64,000 nt of DNA. Source: Telopea speciosissima. Taxonomy: Eukaryota > Streptophyta > Magnoliopsida > Proteales > Proteaceae. Position 1 is the first letter of the stretch. The number at the start of each line of letters is the position of its first letter. Below the pieces are notes generated by a model that did no database searches, was not told where the DNA came from, and saw only the letters and a program-made list of their open reading frames with translations. The DNA is taken from positions 49,736,010 through 49,800,009 of the forward strand of contig NC_057925.1 in NCBI RefSeq assembly GCF_018873765.1. Direction: 5' to 3'. Of this stretch, positions 23,623 to 35,387 are shown in pieces. Both the position numbers and the translations under genes were made by a program.

Positions 23623-25375
23623 GGGAAATTTACGAAACACCCCCTAAAAATGGGTCGAAACTCGGATCACCCCTTGAAATTTAAAAATACTCAGATCACC
23701 CCCTCTATACTAAAGGTGTTAGTCTGCTGTTAGTTATTGGTGTAAAAAGACTATTTTACCCTTGTACTAAATCATTAGAATTAAATTTACAATACTACCC
23801 TTTCCTTCATCTTCAACCTAAGATACCCCACCCCTTCCCTGCAACTCCGCTGGCAGCACCGCCACCACCACTGCCACCACCACCGCCGCCGCCGCCGCTG
23901 CTTCTCTTTACTTAGGGTTTCAATAACCCTGGGAAGAAAAGCTGAAAAGAAACCTTTAATTGGCTAACCTCATACTTTTTCGTCTTTCTTCTGGTTTTCT
24001 AATTTTTTTTTCTTCTTTCAACACAGATCTCCTCTTCTTCCTCTCTACGTTTCTTCTTCTTCTAGGCCTAAAAGACTGGAAAGGTAAAGGCTAGGAGAGT
24101 CACTGTTCATCTCCACCCCAAGTCCCTTGGTTAGATTTTTTCAGGAATTTGGGTGACAGAGAGAGCAGAGGAGGGAGAGACAAATAAGCACTCACCCACT
24201 GACCCACCTCTTCCTTGTACGAGCGCCCTGTCCACTGCATCTTCTCCGACTTTACTAAGAACCTGGGACGAGCCCTAACGTTGGTCTGCAAGTGCAAGCA
24301 CAGTGGCCTCCTGCGCTGCATCGTCACAATCACCAAGCCCTTCAACCTGCGTCGTCCCTGGAATTTTGGCAGAACCCGTTTGATTTTGGAGTTCATTTCT
24401 TCGTTCTTTTTTATTGAACAAATCAAACACCAACATGCACTTGTGCTTGGAAAGATGAACAATAAAGCCTGATTTTTCTACTTTCGTTTTTGTCCTTCAA
24501 GATTCCATATTATGAGTAATCTGGATTGGGTTTTGTTGGTTCGATTGTTTTTTCACTTTTGGATTCTTTGACTAGCGATTAAATTCATGGCTCTTGTTTC
24601 TATTGCAAACTCTGTATGCATCTCATCATTATGGTTTCCACCAATTTTGAAAATGGTTTTGTGGGTTATTTTTACATTTATCAGAGAAACTAGTGGTACG
24701 TAGGTTGCCGTTTCAGATGGGTTTGAGGGATTTCGTTTCTGCTTCGCCACAGATTTACAATGCACATGGGATGCATAGGGACGGGGTAGAGCTGGGCTTG
24801 TTGCGGTGGTGTACAGCGGTGAGATGTTTGGCAGTGGGTGATTGAGGTGGATGATGGCGGGACTGTGGTGATGTACAATAGCTGGGGTGAGGGGTTGGAT
24901 GGCAGATCAAAAAAACCTCTTATGTTGCTGCTGCGAAGAGGGTTTGATTGGTGGCAGCCATGGCGGTGGAAGAGGATCGACGGCTGCAATGGTGGTGATG
25001 ATGGTGGTGCTGGCGGAAGAAGAAGAAGAAAAGCAAATAGGAAGAAGAGGAAATTCATTGTCTTTCTTCAGTCCGGCGAAGTTCACTTTTGGAGTTGCAG
25101 GTTTTGGGAAGAGAGTGAAGAACGAAGAAGATAACATTAGACTTTGGGGGGGTTTTCTCAACAAGGGTAATATTGTAACTTTACATTGCACAAGGGTAGT
25201 TTAGGGTTTTAAAAATTATTTAAATGGCTGACTTCATCGTTTAGCGGTGGACCACTAATAGTAGGGTTGAATCTGAGTATTGGGCTCTATTCCAGGGGGT
25301 GATCTGAGTATTTTCAAATTTCTAGGGGTGATCCGAGTTTCGACCCATTTTCAAGGGGTGTTTCATAAATTTCCC
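23623..25375. mobile_element. MULE with long terminal inverted repeats and GC-rich interior
   Basis: The left end GGGAAATTTACGAAACACCC is matched in inverted form by the right end (GGGGTGTTTCATAAATTTCCC-type text, ending at 25375). The inversion extends through TCGGATCACCCC and AATACTCAGATCACCCC for more than 80 bp. Both flanks are poly-T, consistent with a T-rich 9-bp duplication that cannot be delimited. The interior has a CCACCACCGCC-type microsatellite (23850-23905) and GC-rich exon-like stretches (24190-24370 and 24700-25030), which suggests a Pack-MULE, though I cannot name a donor gene. Confidence 0.7.
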
Positions 25376-26243
25376 TTTTTTTTTTTTTTATCTCAATCTT
25401 TGTGGAAAAGTGAACTAAAAGGAAGCAGCAGTTGCAAGGACAATAGACAAGTGAGTTTGCAGAAAAACTCAGTTCTTCGATATATGAATACCGATCTCCT
25501 TGGATCACTTTGATTTTCTATGGAATACAAAGTTTGTTCTTTGTGAATCGAAACTAGATTCAAATTTCTTTAGGAGTTCACGCTTGTTTCCCGCATATTC
25601 CAACAGGTTCAATCCAGTCCTATGTAGCCTTGAAATGTAAAAAATACGGTTATCAAAGTCAATCAAGGCCGACCCGACCAGCCTGACCAACCAAGGTCGA
25701 TCAACGTCAAGTTAGGCTAAGCCTGACAAGGTTAGGCCTGGACTGAGATATTCCAACCCGACCTTGAATTACGCTGAGCGTGGACTAAGTTAAAGGGGGT
25801 CTAAGGTTGGGCTGGGGTTTTAGAAAACCCGGTCTGAGATAGTTCAATTGCACCCCTAGTGGAAATTCAAGCTCTTGAGAGTAGAGGAAAGAAATAATTG
25901 ATAGAAGTTTTTAAGTTATGAACATTAAGACAGGTGGCAATATTTGAGCATATGTGGTGAGTAATTATTCTCCATGTATGTGGAGAGGATCAGAATCTGG
26001 TGTTGGTTATCAAGATAAGGGAGGGAAAAGCTTTGTCACTTTAATTGTTGGACTCGGTCTTCACTTTCACCCACTATTTTTGGTAATTGAATGGACCTGT
26101 CAAGAGCTTTTTGGACTTTTGTACAACCTGAGAGAGAGGAATCACAATTCTGAACCGAAACATAGTGAAATAAATATAACAATCCTATACGTCTTCCTAC
26201 CAAAATTGGGAAAATCCTAACCATGTGATAGGAATCTTTATTG

Positions 26244-26312
26244 TCTCAAGTACAGTGCACTGTCCAGTTCACCTACGTGATCCATCGGGCAGTGCACAAT
26301 ACTTGAGAGGAT
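26244..26312. repeat. Short hairpin of the GTGCAC family
   Basis: CTCAAGTACAGTGCACTG pairs with CAGTGCACAATACTTGAG. The same hairpin is at 40070-40135 in unit 3, where a second variant follows at 40160-40225. Similar GCACTGG/GTGCACC text lies just after both HIPP genes. Confidence 0.6.
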
Positions 26313-26389
26313 AAAAATTCATCACTCTCCTTCTATAAAACAAAACTTTAAATAAAAAGACATAACCGTGCAGTGCACAAAAATTTAAG

Positions 26390-26522
26390 GGGTGCTGTTC
26401 TTTGTGCCGCAGTGCAGGCTACGCCCAGGCACATAGGGATGGGCACAATGACCACCTTGCCCCCCTGAGTGGTAGGCCTATGAGTCTGGGCGCATCCTGC
26501 GCTACGGCACAGAAAACATTCA
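26390..26522. repeat. Core-sharing hairpin element H1
   Basis: Arms of about 50 bp (left contains TGTGCCGCAGTGCAGG, right the inverted CCTGCGCTACGGCACAG) enclose a loop with CAATGACCACCTTGCCCCC. A direct repeat of about 35 bp (ATAAAACAAAA then AAATAAAAAGACATAACCG) flanks it at 26335 and 26571. The sister copy in unit 3 is at 41485-41625. Confidence 0.7.
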
Positions 26523-26789
26523 CCCTTAATAATAATAATAATAATAAGAAGAACAACAACAAACCGTTCCATAAAACAAAAATTTAAATAAAAAGACATA
26601 ACCGTTGACGACGTGTCTTGGGTGGCTTAAAGAAAACTCAAGGGGTCGGTCCATCCACTTTTACGTGGCCTCCAAAGTAGGTCTTGTAATTAAATTTCGT
26701 CCCCTTCTTCGCTCCTTAGTCTCAAAGACTTTTCTTCATGACTTGTTCAGACCTCTTTTCCATGTAATTTCACTCTTCTCTGTCTGCGT

Positions 26790-26957
26790 TTGATCACTCT
26801 TTTAGTATTTAAGGAAGGAGAGAACCTTAGCCCTTTCTATCCTCCCCTCTCTCTCTCTCTCTCTCTCTCTCGCTCTCTTATAGTTTCAGTGTTCCAGATA
26901 GAAGAATCATATAATCTTCATTTCCAGATCATCAAAGGGCTAGCTTGAAGAATTAAT
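26790..26957 (+). promoter_or_regulatory. Promoter and leader of HIPP copy 1
   Basis: A TATA-like TATTTAAG at 26804-26811 is followed by GGAGAGAACC and a CT microsatellite (about 26848-26872). The block is almost identical in front of copy 2 (TATA-like element near 41886, CT tract 41925-41965), which supports a shared functional promoter with a CT-rich 5' UTR. Confidence 0.55.
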
Positions 26958-27729
26958 ATGAAGGTATACCCACTAATTCCTAGTGCCCTCTTCAAGTTTT
27001 AGACATTATTTATCAACTGCAGAAATAATAATAATGATTGGTGTAATGTGAAAGCAGCAGAAAGTAGTAATGAAGGTGGAGATGAGCTGCCAGAAGTGCA
27101 GAACCAAAGTCCTTAAGATTGCTGCTTCCTCCGTCGGTAAGTTCTGAGTAGTTAGTAATGAGTTCAGTTTCGTTGCACGTATCAACAGGTGAACATACAT
27201 GTGAGGGCCGATCATCTATCCTATTTTTATCATTTACAAGAGGAGGAGGGATTTTTATGGAAACAAAATTAAAATGTGATTGGCTCTCACATGTACGTGC
27301 ATCTGATGGTACGTGACTACATGCAGATGATCCATTCTCGTTAGTACTTAGTATAGTAAAGTTATTTTATTTAATGTTTCTGATTGAAATTTAGTAGTGG
27401 TAGTAGTACTGATCAAAGGATGAAATTAATAATTGATATATGAAGGGGTGGAGGAAGTGAAGTTAGAAGGAGACGAGAAAGACAAAGTGGTGGTGATTGG
27501 AGAAAATGTTGACAGCATTCGTCTGGCCAAGTGTTTGAGGAAAAAGGTTGGGCACACACAAATCTTAACCCTTGATGAAGTAAAAAAATCAGATGATGAA
27601 AAGAAGGAGAAGGAGAAGGAGAAATCAACCGTTGATCTTCAAGCTATTCAATATTATTGTCATCCGCAATTCGTAGGATATGATATGGTTTACGAACCAA
27701 CAACTCCAAGTTTCTGCTCTGTCATGTGA
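26958..27729 (+). CDS. HIPP-like: Heavy metal-associated isoprenylated plant protein (HIPP), copy 1
   Basis: HIPPs are small HMA-domain metallochaperone-like proteins anchored by a prenyl group and linked to metal homeostasis and stress. Exons: 26958-26963 (only ATG AAG), 27055-27136 and 27446-27729; all junctions are GT-AG and in phase, giving 123 residues. The protein starts MKQQKVVMKVEMSCQKC; C14 and C17 form the CxxC metal site, and the beta-alpha-beta-beta-alpha-beta HMA fold spans about residues 4-70 (KIAASSVGVEEVKLEG, DKVVVIGENVDSIRLAKCL). A Lys/Glu-rich linker follows. The last four residues CSVM are a CaaX box. The tiny first exon is typical of this subgroup. The promoter and CT-rich leader lie directly upstream. 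The frame is intact and paralogous to the gene at 42044-42791. Confidence 0.92.
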
Positions 27730-28954
27730 ACGTGAAGGATACTGAATAGTTACTAATCCAACCGTAAAAACATGAACAATGGTGTCTTTTTATTCTTTCA
27801 AATGTTGAGTGGACGGTTAATTAAGTATGATGCACTGGATAATGCATCGTAGGAATAGGGTAGATTATTATTTTGTTTAGGCCGTTACAGATTGGTACGT
27901 ACTATGCGGTTGAGTCCTTTCACTTGTACCCTTATTATAGTAAGTAATGATTGGTGGATGGAGTTTTAATAACATTTGTGTGGTTCAAAGTAACAAATGA
28001 TTAGAATCAAACACTTTTCCTTGTTTTCATCAGTTTGATTTATTCTTCGGTCACCAAAAAATATGAAAACATAAAAAATTACATTAAAAAAAAAAAACAT
28101 ATCAATTAATTTTTGTTCTTCAGTGAAAAGTTTGATAGAAATTTTTTGAAGTTTCTATTATATATGTTATGAATTCATTGTTCTATCAAGTTTTTTTGTT
28201 TACTAGTGTATAGTGGTTCATCAACAGAAAACAAAAATAAAATCCCCCCCTCATCCTCACCCTCGTGGAGTTCATTCATGAGGATTGGTGTGATTAATTA
28301 AATAGATACGTACATATTCATCTTGTATTACAAGTTCTATATAGATTCATTTTATACATCATTTAATTTAGGAATAATTGATAATCAAATGCAAAGACTC
28401 ACAATTGTTAGACATCAACAAGTTGTTGAGGGACATAGGGTTTCATTTTTCATCAACGAATTATCGAACATGAGGACTCAAGGATTTTTTCCATTTTACT
28501 CGATTAAATAATTTAATGGGTTTTTTTTTTTTGTAAAATTTGTTGTGACTTGGATGAAAAGATCGAATCTCATTTGCCTCGGATGACTTGCCCTTGTGTA
28601 CTTGACTCTTGACCATTTAGCGACAGAAATATGTGATGTGGCTAAAAATATATTTTTTCATCACAAAAGTTTCACTCTTAAAAATGACTAGACATATTGA
28701 CAATGACTTTACCATGAAAAACTAAACAATGACTTCGGAAAAACGCAAAAAGGACAACGTGAGATGGACTCTAGATTGATGAAGGAGAAGACTGAGTACA
28801 AGATCAACTTGGTCCAAAAGCACTTTGGCCGTCAGGAACGGGCATGGTAAACACATTTTCTCTTTATATCTCTCCTCTTCATGTGAAATGATATTGATCA
28901 CTATTTTTTTTCTTGTATATGAAACCATGCTAGCACACCTCATTGTTGCACTCC
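27730..28954. other. Block c of unit 1, downstream of HIPP copy 1
   Basis: Non-coding DNA shared with units 2 (32585-33400) and 3 (43430-44300). Frames at 28323-28511 and 28825-29052 exist in the sister copies only in altered form and are not convincing genes. Confidence 0.6.
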
Positions 28955-29255
28955 TAGGGTTTCAAGAATTGGGAATTGGATCAGTGAATTGGTGGAATCG
29001 GTTGACAGCTGTCCCAATTTTCATCCTTCCTAATCATTGTTGCTTGAATTGAAATTGGATTGGATCATAGTCGGATGATTCCTAGTCATTTTCTTTATAA
29101 TCCACCTTGAATTGGACCGACCCCGATATCTAATTTGATTCTGTTTTCATCACTAACTAGCTTAGAAACAATTGGATCGGACCGACTTAAATCCGATTCG
29201 AATCAAGAATCAACTCTAAACGATTCCATCCCCAATTACGATTTTTTAAACCCTA
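28955..29255. mobile_element. hAT-type MITE, unit 1 copy
   Basis: Ends TAGGGTTT and AAACCCTA, with an 8-bp target duplication TGCACTCC (28947-28954) and TGCACCCC (29256-29263), one mismatch. The body is rich in AATTGGA/GATTCC motifs. The same insertion is present in units 2 and 3, so it predates the triplication. Confidence 0.75.
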
Positions 29256-29287
29256 TGCACCCCTCTATATTTTTTTTTTTTTGGTGG

Positions 29288-29335
29288 GTTAAAAGTTATA
29301 ATCATTTTTTTTTTTGGTTAACAAGCAGTTATAAA
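29288..29335 (-). repeat. Poly-A micro-insertion, unit 1 copy
   Basis: A poly-T run plus GGTTAACAAG sits between two AGTTATAA motifs. The unit 3 copy (44652-44698) keeps both 13-bp flanking repeats intact, so the insertion is older than the duplication. Confidence 0.55.
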
Positions 29336-29580
29336 ATAGAGAGGCGTAAAGAGCCCAAAGTAGAGTCGTAATACATCACCGTGAAGGGGCTTACAATCCC
29401 AAATGACAAAAAAATTGTGTCCGGAACCAAAACAGGTAAAGACGTCTATACCATTTGCTCATATTCAGGAATAGGCACGCTATTTCCAAAGTCCCAACAA
29501 AACTTAAAAAATATTTGATCTACCAAAAAATTTACCACGGGGTTGCAATTTTATTCACACAAGAATTGTTTTGAACCGTT

Positions 29581-29619
<39 letters not shown>

Positions 29620-29680
29620 CCCCAAACGTGCAATCCATGTTTAGTGTTGTTCACACAAATGGCAATCAAGAAAATAATAA

Positions 29681-31266
29681 GAGTAAATTACTCTCCCCTC
29701 CCCTTGATTATGCTCAAATGACAAACCCCTCCCCTGGGTATTGCGTAATGATTCTCCCCTCCCCTGCATTAACAAGATTCTATCAACAGTATCCATTTCG
29801 TTAAAAATGGCTGTTAAGTGATGACATCACCTTAAATATATTCATTTAAACCCACAAATACCCTTATGATTGTGATATCCCAAGATTACCCTCGTTAATG
29901 CCCTTCTTCTTCTTCTTCTTCTTCTTCTTCTACCTGCAATGCCATTTGCTCCCAACTCAGATGAACTATACGAATAAGAAATTAGAAAACAAAATGATTT
30001 GAACAATCAAACAGCACCAACTGGTTTCCACCCAAGTTTTTGTTTTTTACATCGACACCACACTTGATCGCCACGCCTGTAAGGGTATAAAATTTAGAAA
30101 CATGATGTTCAATATAATTAACGCCACCGTCGAAAAAAAAGATGACACAGGGAACAAAAGCAAATTATTGGACATTGTCGTCTAATTGTTCTCCCTGCTA
30201 TCACACATTCGATCTAACGCAAACTGGTGATTTCCATTTCCACTGCCCCCACTTTTATCTAACTACATCACTAATAATTTTCCTCAATCCAAGAAAACCC
30301 TAAATCCTTCCAATCCTAAAGAACTCTCATCATACCCTCACCTGTAACCCTTCGAAAACCAAGGATTCTCAAAAGATCCAAAAAATTTTCTCTCGTTTTG
30401 CACAGATCAGGAAATGCCGCACCAAAATCTTAACAGAATTCACACAAAAAAAAAAAAAAAAACCCACTGGTAAAATCGCAGGAAATGAAGAATTCACAGT
30501 TATTCGTAACCTTTTGGTACGACAAATCATGAGGAAAGGGATTAAAAGAACGAAAACCCATAAATGAGATGGCGCGAAATGGGTTTCTTAGATCTCGGCG
30601 CACCGTTATCAGAGTTGGATTTCGTCTTGTGTTACAGTGTAGAATTCTGCTTTGACGATTCTTCCTCTGTTCCAGCCTTTAGGATGCTAGTAGGAGGGTC
30701 GTTGGCATTTTCTGCATCCAGTAGTAGCCAATTTTGCCGCTGTTCATGGTGGTTTTGGGTTTTGAAATCGGGTTGACAAAGGGACAAAGGGATTATTCAG
30801 GTTGTTTTTACCGACAACGATGGCCTGCATTTGGATCACCGTCAATAGGCCGTCTTTTGCCAGGACTACTTTGATTCATCAAGGGCGATACCGGTCCAAG
30901 CCGAGATGGGAGTTGCAGGTCCAAGCCGAGATGGGAGTTGCAAATCCAAGCCGATATGAGTTGCAAGTCCAAGAGATTTGAGTTGTAGACGGTTTCAACT
31001 CCTCTGAAAGTTAAGTGTTAGAAAAAGACCATATTACCCTTTGTAAGACTTGACCCTCAGAAGGTAATATGGTCTCTTTCTAACACTTAACTTTCAACGG
31101 GTAATATGGTCTTTTTTTAACACGTAACAGCCATTTTTAACGGAATGGGTACGGTTGATAGAATCTTGTTAATACATAGGAAGGGAGAGTCATTACGCAA
31201 TACCCGGCCCAGGTGAGGGGTTAGTCATTCGAGCATAATCGAGGGGAGGAGGGGAGTAATTTACTC
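29681..31266. mobile_element. MULE with about 140-bp terminal inverted repeats
   Basis: The left end GAGTAAATTACTC is matched by the inverted right end GAGTAATTTACTC, and the inversion continues through GATTATGCTC, TATTGCGTAATGA, AACAAGATTCTATCAAC and AAAAATGGCTGTTA. Target duplication AAATAATAA (29672-29680) and AAATAATAC (31267-31275), 9 bp with one mismatch. Unit 2 keeps the empty site near 36690 (AAAATAATATACTTCACC). The interior has a TTC microsatellite, a repeat of CCAAGCCGAGATGGGAGTTG (about 30896-30990) and a 70-residue frame at 30564-30776 of unknown origin. No transposase. Confidence 0.85.
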
Positions 31267-31604
31267 AAATAATACACTTCACCAAACTGGCTGTCATCGC
31301 AACAGGCGGTCTTCTGTTCCCACTTTCATTTTCATTTTCATTCAACGGTTAAGATTAACCGTGCAGTTTATCAAAAAATAAATTAACCTAGCATAAATAT
31401 ATGGCGGACAATTATCCTGTTGCGCGGGTGTTGGGACCTTTTGCCCCTTTTTCAATTGTCAATCCTTAGTTAGTTCGTTGCACCAAAAAAATAAAAAATC
31501 CTCAATTCGTCAACTGTTTGAGAGGCGAAAACCAATTGATAGCACGGCTTTTTTTTTTTTTTTTTTTTTTTGGGACGGTGGGTGGGGGAGGGGAGGGGGG
31601 GGGG

Positions 31605-31785
31605 GGAAGATCCTGTCAATCCGAGCAGCGTGCAGCACTTGTGCAGCGCCTGGGATTGAGTAGGTACTTTGACCGCCTTACCCTTGCTTGGGCAGGGCGT
31701 TCAACAAGGGGCAAGGCGGTAAAAATGCCTATTCAATCCCAGGCACTGCACACTGCTGCACGCTGCCCGGATTGACAGGATCCAA
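31605..31785. repeat. Core-sharing hairpin element H3
   Basis: Long, nearly perfect arms: GATCCTGTCAATCCGAGCAG (left) is matched by the inverted GCCCGGATTGACAGGATC (right), and the pairing continues into the loop. The core is TTTGACCGCCTTACCCTTGC followed by TTGGGCAGG. Poly-T and poly-G tracts border it. Confidence 0.8.
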
Positions 31786-31802
31786 GGGGGGGGGAACCAA
31801 GT

Positions 31803-32015
31803 AGGAAAAAATTTTGCTGCTACACTTATAGCACAAATGTTCCTGCTACAAGGCTAGCAGCCAAGGAAATGGGATAATTCACTTCCCTCTTTGGGTTTAT
31901 AAATACCCTCCTAGGTTTTGGTATTTTCTAAAATACCCCTTAAGATCCCATTTCCTTGGTTGCCAGACTTGTAGCAAGAACATTCCTGCTACTAGTGTAA
32001 CTGCGAAATTTCGTC
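31803..32015. repeat. Foldback MITE with about 80-bp arms
   Basis: AGCAGCCAAGGAAATGGGA (left) pairs with TCCCATTTCCTTGGTTGCC (right), and outer parts (CTGCTACACTTATAGCA and its inverse) pair as well. It sits directly beside H3 and both are missing from the matching place in unit 2. Confidence 0.7.
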
Positions 32016-32739
32016 CAAGTAAGAAGCATGACCATTTCATGCAAGGAGAAAGAAGACACATGGTGTTGACCCTATCCTGTTGCTCAGAAAACCGTCCATG
32101 CTGGGACAGGAGGCGAAATGACTCCCATGAAAGATGAAAATGGCTGCCCACATGATGCTTGGGACATACAATCCTATTTGTCCCTGCATATATGTAGGGG
32201 CCACACTCTCCCACAGGAAATACTTCTCCTACAATAAATTATTAATTATAGGGCTCTATCTTAATTATCTTTTTCAATTCAATCACGATTTATGATTTCC
32301 TAAAATAAAAGGAGAGAGGACAAAGAAAAATAGAAAAAAGAATAAAAAAAAAAGGAAATGGAAGTTAACTCTCCGTTAATTGACATCAGACGTGGCATTA
32401 GGAGAAGGTCATTGGAGAGGAATCCTCTTCAATGACGCTGAAGAGGATCTGGACTCAGTTCAATGAAGCTCGAAGTATTGTAAAGATCTACAACAAATAA
32501 GGTTTTCGTCATATATAGATTTGACTTGACTTTTATAGTTAGGGCGAGTCATATTTTTTTATTTTTAAATATAATGCATATTATAAATAGTAAAAAAAAT
32601 ATGAAAGCATAAAAAATTAAAAAAAAAAAAAACATATCAATTAATTTTTGTTGTTCATTGAAAAGTTTGGAAGAAATTTCTTGAAGTTTCTATTATATAT
32701 GTTACGAATTCATTGTTCATCAACTTTTTTCGTTTACAA

Positions 32740-32786
32740 GTGTATAGTGGTTCATTTTTACCAAAAAAAAGTGTCTAGTGGTTCAT
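32740..32786 (+). repeat. Micro-insertion TTTTACCAAAAAAAA with 16-bp target duplication
   Basis: GTGTATAGTGGTTCAT (32740-32755) recurs as GTGTCTAGTGGTTCAT (32771-32786) with only 15 bases between. Units 1 (about 28205) and 3 (about 43520) have a single copy of the target, so this is a proven insertion of a bare retroelement tail. Confidence 0.85.
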
Positions 32787-33362
32787 CAACGAGAAAACAG
32801 AAATGGAAAATCCTCCCCCTCCCCCTCACCCTCATCCCAAAAAAGGGGTGGGGTTTATTCATGAGGACCAATGTGATTGATTAAATAGATATGTATTCTT
32901 CTTATATTACAAGTTCGATATAGGTCAATTTTGTACACCATTTAATTTAGGAATAATTTGATAATCAAATGCAAAGACTCACAATTGTTAGCCATCAACA
33001 AGTTGCAAAGGAACTTAGGGTTTCATTTTCCATCAACAAACTATCGAACATGAGGATTCTAGTATTTTTTTCCATTTTACTCGATCAAGTTGAATAGTTT
33101 AATGGGTTTTTTTTTTTGTTTTATTTTTTATTTTTTATGATTGGACTTGTCAAATTTGTTGTGACTCGGATAAAAAGAAGGAATCTAATTTGACTCGGAT
33201 GACTTGCGATCGATTCTTGTCATTTTCTACCATGCCCTTGTCTACTTGACTAATGACCTTTTAGCGCCAGAAATATGTAATATGTGGCTAAAAACCTAAT
33301 GTTTTGTCACATAAAATATGGTCACATCTTTTTCGTCTCAAAAGTTTCACTCCTCGAAGAAT

Positions 33363-33410
33363 GACTCAACATATTGATAATTTTATCAAAAAAAAGACTA
33401 AACATATTGA
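33363..33410 (+). repeat. Micro-insertion TAATTTTATCAAAAAAAA with 15-bp target duplication
   Basis: GACTCAACATATTGA (33363-33377) and GACTAAACATATTGA (33396-33410) bracket 18 bases. Units 1 and 3 show a single copy of the target (near 28685 and 44030). The L1 fragment that follows inserted into the right copy. Confidence 0.8.
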
Positions 33411-33413
33411 CAA

Positions 33414-34783
33414 CCTTGGAATAGTATAACCAAGGTTGTTGGAACTCTACGGTCCTTTACTTTTAGAAGGATTGGTAATGGTCAGAATACGTTTTTTTGG
33501 ACTGACCCTTGGATTTCTTCTATTCTTGGTTTCTCAATCCATTTAAATACTTCCCACCGAACTCACCCTGAGAAACTTTGTTTGTTTTATACCAATTCCC
33601 TCTCTTGGAATACTGATCAGCTAAGACAGCTTGTCCCTGATCATGCCCAAACCATCTCTATCATCCCCATTTCTGATTCTCCTGATACTTGGTGGTGCAC
33701 CCTTGCTAAGGGTGGTCGGTTTAATACTAAACGAGCACCTAACTTTCTCATTTCTAATTCCCCTAACCATGATTTTTCTTCTTTCAATTGGTGGAATTTT
33801 TTTTGAAAACTTAATTTGCATCCTAAGTTTAAAATGTTTTTCTAGTGTGTATTAAATGCAGGGCTTCCAGTTAAGGATATTGTTTCAAAATGAATTCAGG
33901 TCGACCCCACTTGTGCACTATGTGACACTTGTAATGAGACCCTCTGGCATATCTTCTTCTTTTGTGATTGGGTTAAACATATCTGGGCAACTGGTCCTCT
34001 GGGGCTGAGAACCGAGTTTCTTATCCATCCTTCAATGGAACAGTTATGTTTGTCTACTTTTCTCTCTTCATGCTTGATAAGACCACTCTCAACTAGGTTT
34101 TTTCTATGTTTATTATTACTTGGTACTGTATTTGGGAAGTTAGGAACAATTTATATTTTAGGTCTGTTAAACCTAATCCTCTTTCTTTAGAAAAAGGTTA
34201 ATACTTGACTGCAGGATATCCATATCTGCCCAACCCCAATTTCATCCCTATCTATAAATGACTCTTGTTTGGAGGATATGTTTATTTCTTCCATGCCTGA
34301 TTTACCTCTTTTAGAATTTTCTATTTTGTTATTCGCAGGCGTTGACTCCAAAGACTTAATCTTTTCTGGATGGGCCTTTGGTATTTTGTTAGATGGCAAA
34401 CTCATTTTGATCAGTATAGGTTTCACTAAGAAATGTCATGATATGGAACCAGAGCTGGTTGAGATAATGACCGGGTTAAATTTTGCTAACAAGAGAGGTC
34501 TGAAGCTAAAAGAAGTTTGGTGTTCTGACAAATCATTGCCTGGACTTCTTCCAACTCCATCCCGATCTCCTTGGCCCTACGAACTACTAACTTATGTTTT
34601 TGCAGGTCTTGGAATTGTCCAAGGATATTTCTCAAGGTAACATAACTAATGACAGAATTCTAACCTGACTAAAATATAAGGCCAAACTAACTGCTACATA
34701 ATCTCTTACTTGTATGTATGAACAATGTACTTCTTTACCATCTTTTTAGTAATATAAATTTATCGTTTCATCAAAAATAAAAT
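33414..34783 (+). mobile_element. 5'-truncated L1-type LINE (RT C-terminus, zf-RVT, RNase H-like remnants)
   Basis: The translation shows RRIGNGQNTFFWTDPW, LAKGGRFNTKRA, then CALCDTCNETLWHIFFFC (zf-RVT-type zinc finger), which follows the reverse transcriptase in plant L1 elements. Several frame changes and stops mark it as dead. It ends in ATCAAAAATAAAA. A 10-bp target duplication ATATTGACAA lies at 33404-33413 and 34784-34793. Found in unit 2 only, so it came after the triplication. Confidence 0.85.
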
Positions 34784-35025
34784 ATATTGACAATGACTTC
34801 ACCACGAAAAACCAAACAATGACTCAACATTTTAACAATGACTTCAGAAAAAACCCAGAAAGGACAGATTGATAAAGGAGAAGATGAGTGCAAGACTTAG
34901 TCCAAAAACAATTAATAAATGGAAAAGGTTCCTGTGGCCGTCAGTGACAGGTATATAGTAACACATTTTCACTACCTTGTTTCCTGTAAATGAAACCATT
35001 CTAGCACACCTCATTGTTGCACTCG

Positions 35026-35240
35026 TAGGGTTTCAAGAATTGGGAATCGGATTAGTGAATCGGTGGAATCGGCTAACAGCAACCCCCATTTTCACCAGTC
35101 CTAATCGTTGGTGCTTGAATCAAAATTGGATTGGATCCTAATCGGACGATTCTTAGTCATTACTGATTCATCGGTTGATCCTGATTCCTAATTCGATTCT
35201 ATTTTCACCACAAACTAGCTTAGAAACAATTAGATCAGAC
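35026..35240. mobile_element. hAT-type MITE, unit 2 copy, right end deleted
   Basis: Begins TAGGGTTTCAAGAATTGGGA like the copies at 28955 and 44301, but breaks off after about 215 bp; the right end and about 250 bp of following unit sequence are missing. Confidence 0.7.
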
Positions 35241-35387
35241 CGATTATCTAATCTACCACAAAAATTGATAGCAACATCACGGAGTTGCAAATTTATTCAC
35301 ACCAGAATTATTTTGAACCGTTGATCTTATATCATATTGATCTCAACCGTCGAATGTAAGAACCTTGAAAACCTATAACCTATTGTC

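Larger units (their letters stand above)
25385..32236 (+). repeat. Tandem unit 1 of the HIPP locus (blocks a-b-c-d)
   Basis: Block a (25385-26310), block b with the HIPP gene (26560-27740), block c (27990-29640) and block d (31267-32236) recur in the same order in unit 3 (a, b, c) and unit 2 (c, d). Examples are TCTCCTTGGATCACTT in block a (25494 and 38527) and GGCTAGCTTGAAGAATTAAT in block b (both HIPP promoters). Unit 1 alone carries the MULE at 29681-31266 and the two foldbacks at 31605-32015. Confidence 0.85.

Noticed and set aside
26244-26312. Candidate miRNA hairpin
   Set aside because: The palindrome is short, repeated elsewhere in the window and matches no known miRNA; better explained as a repeat hairpin.
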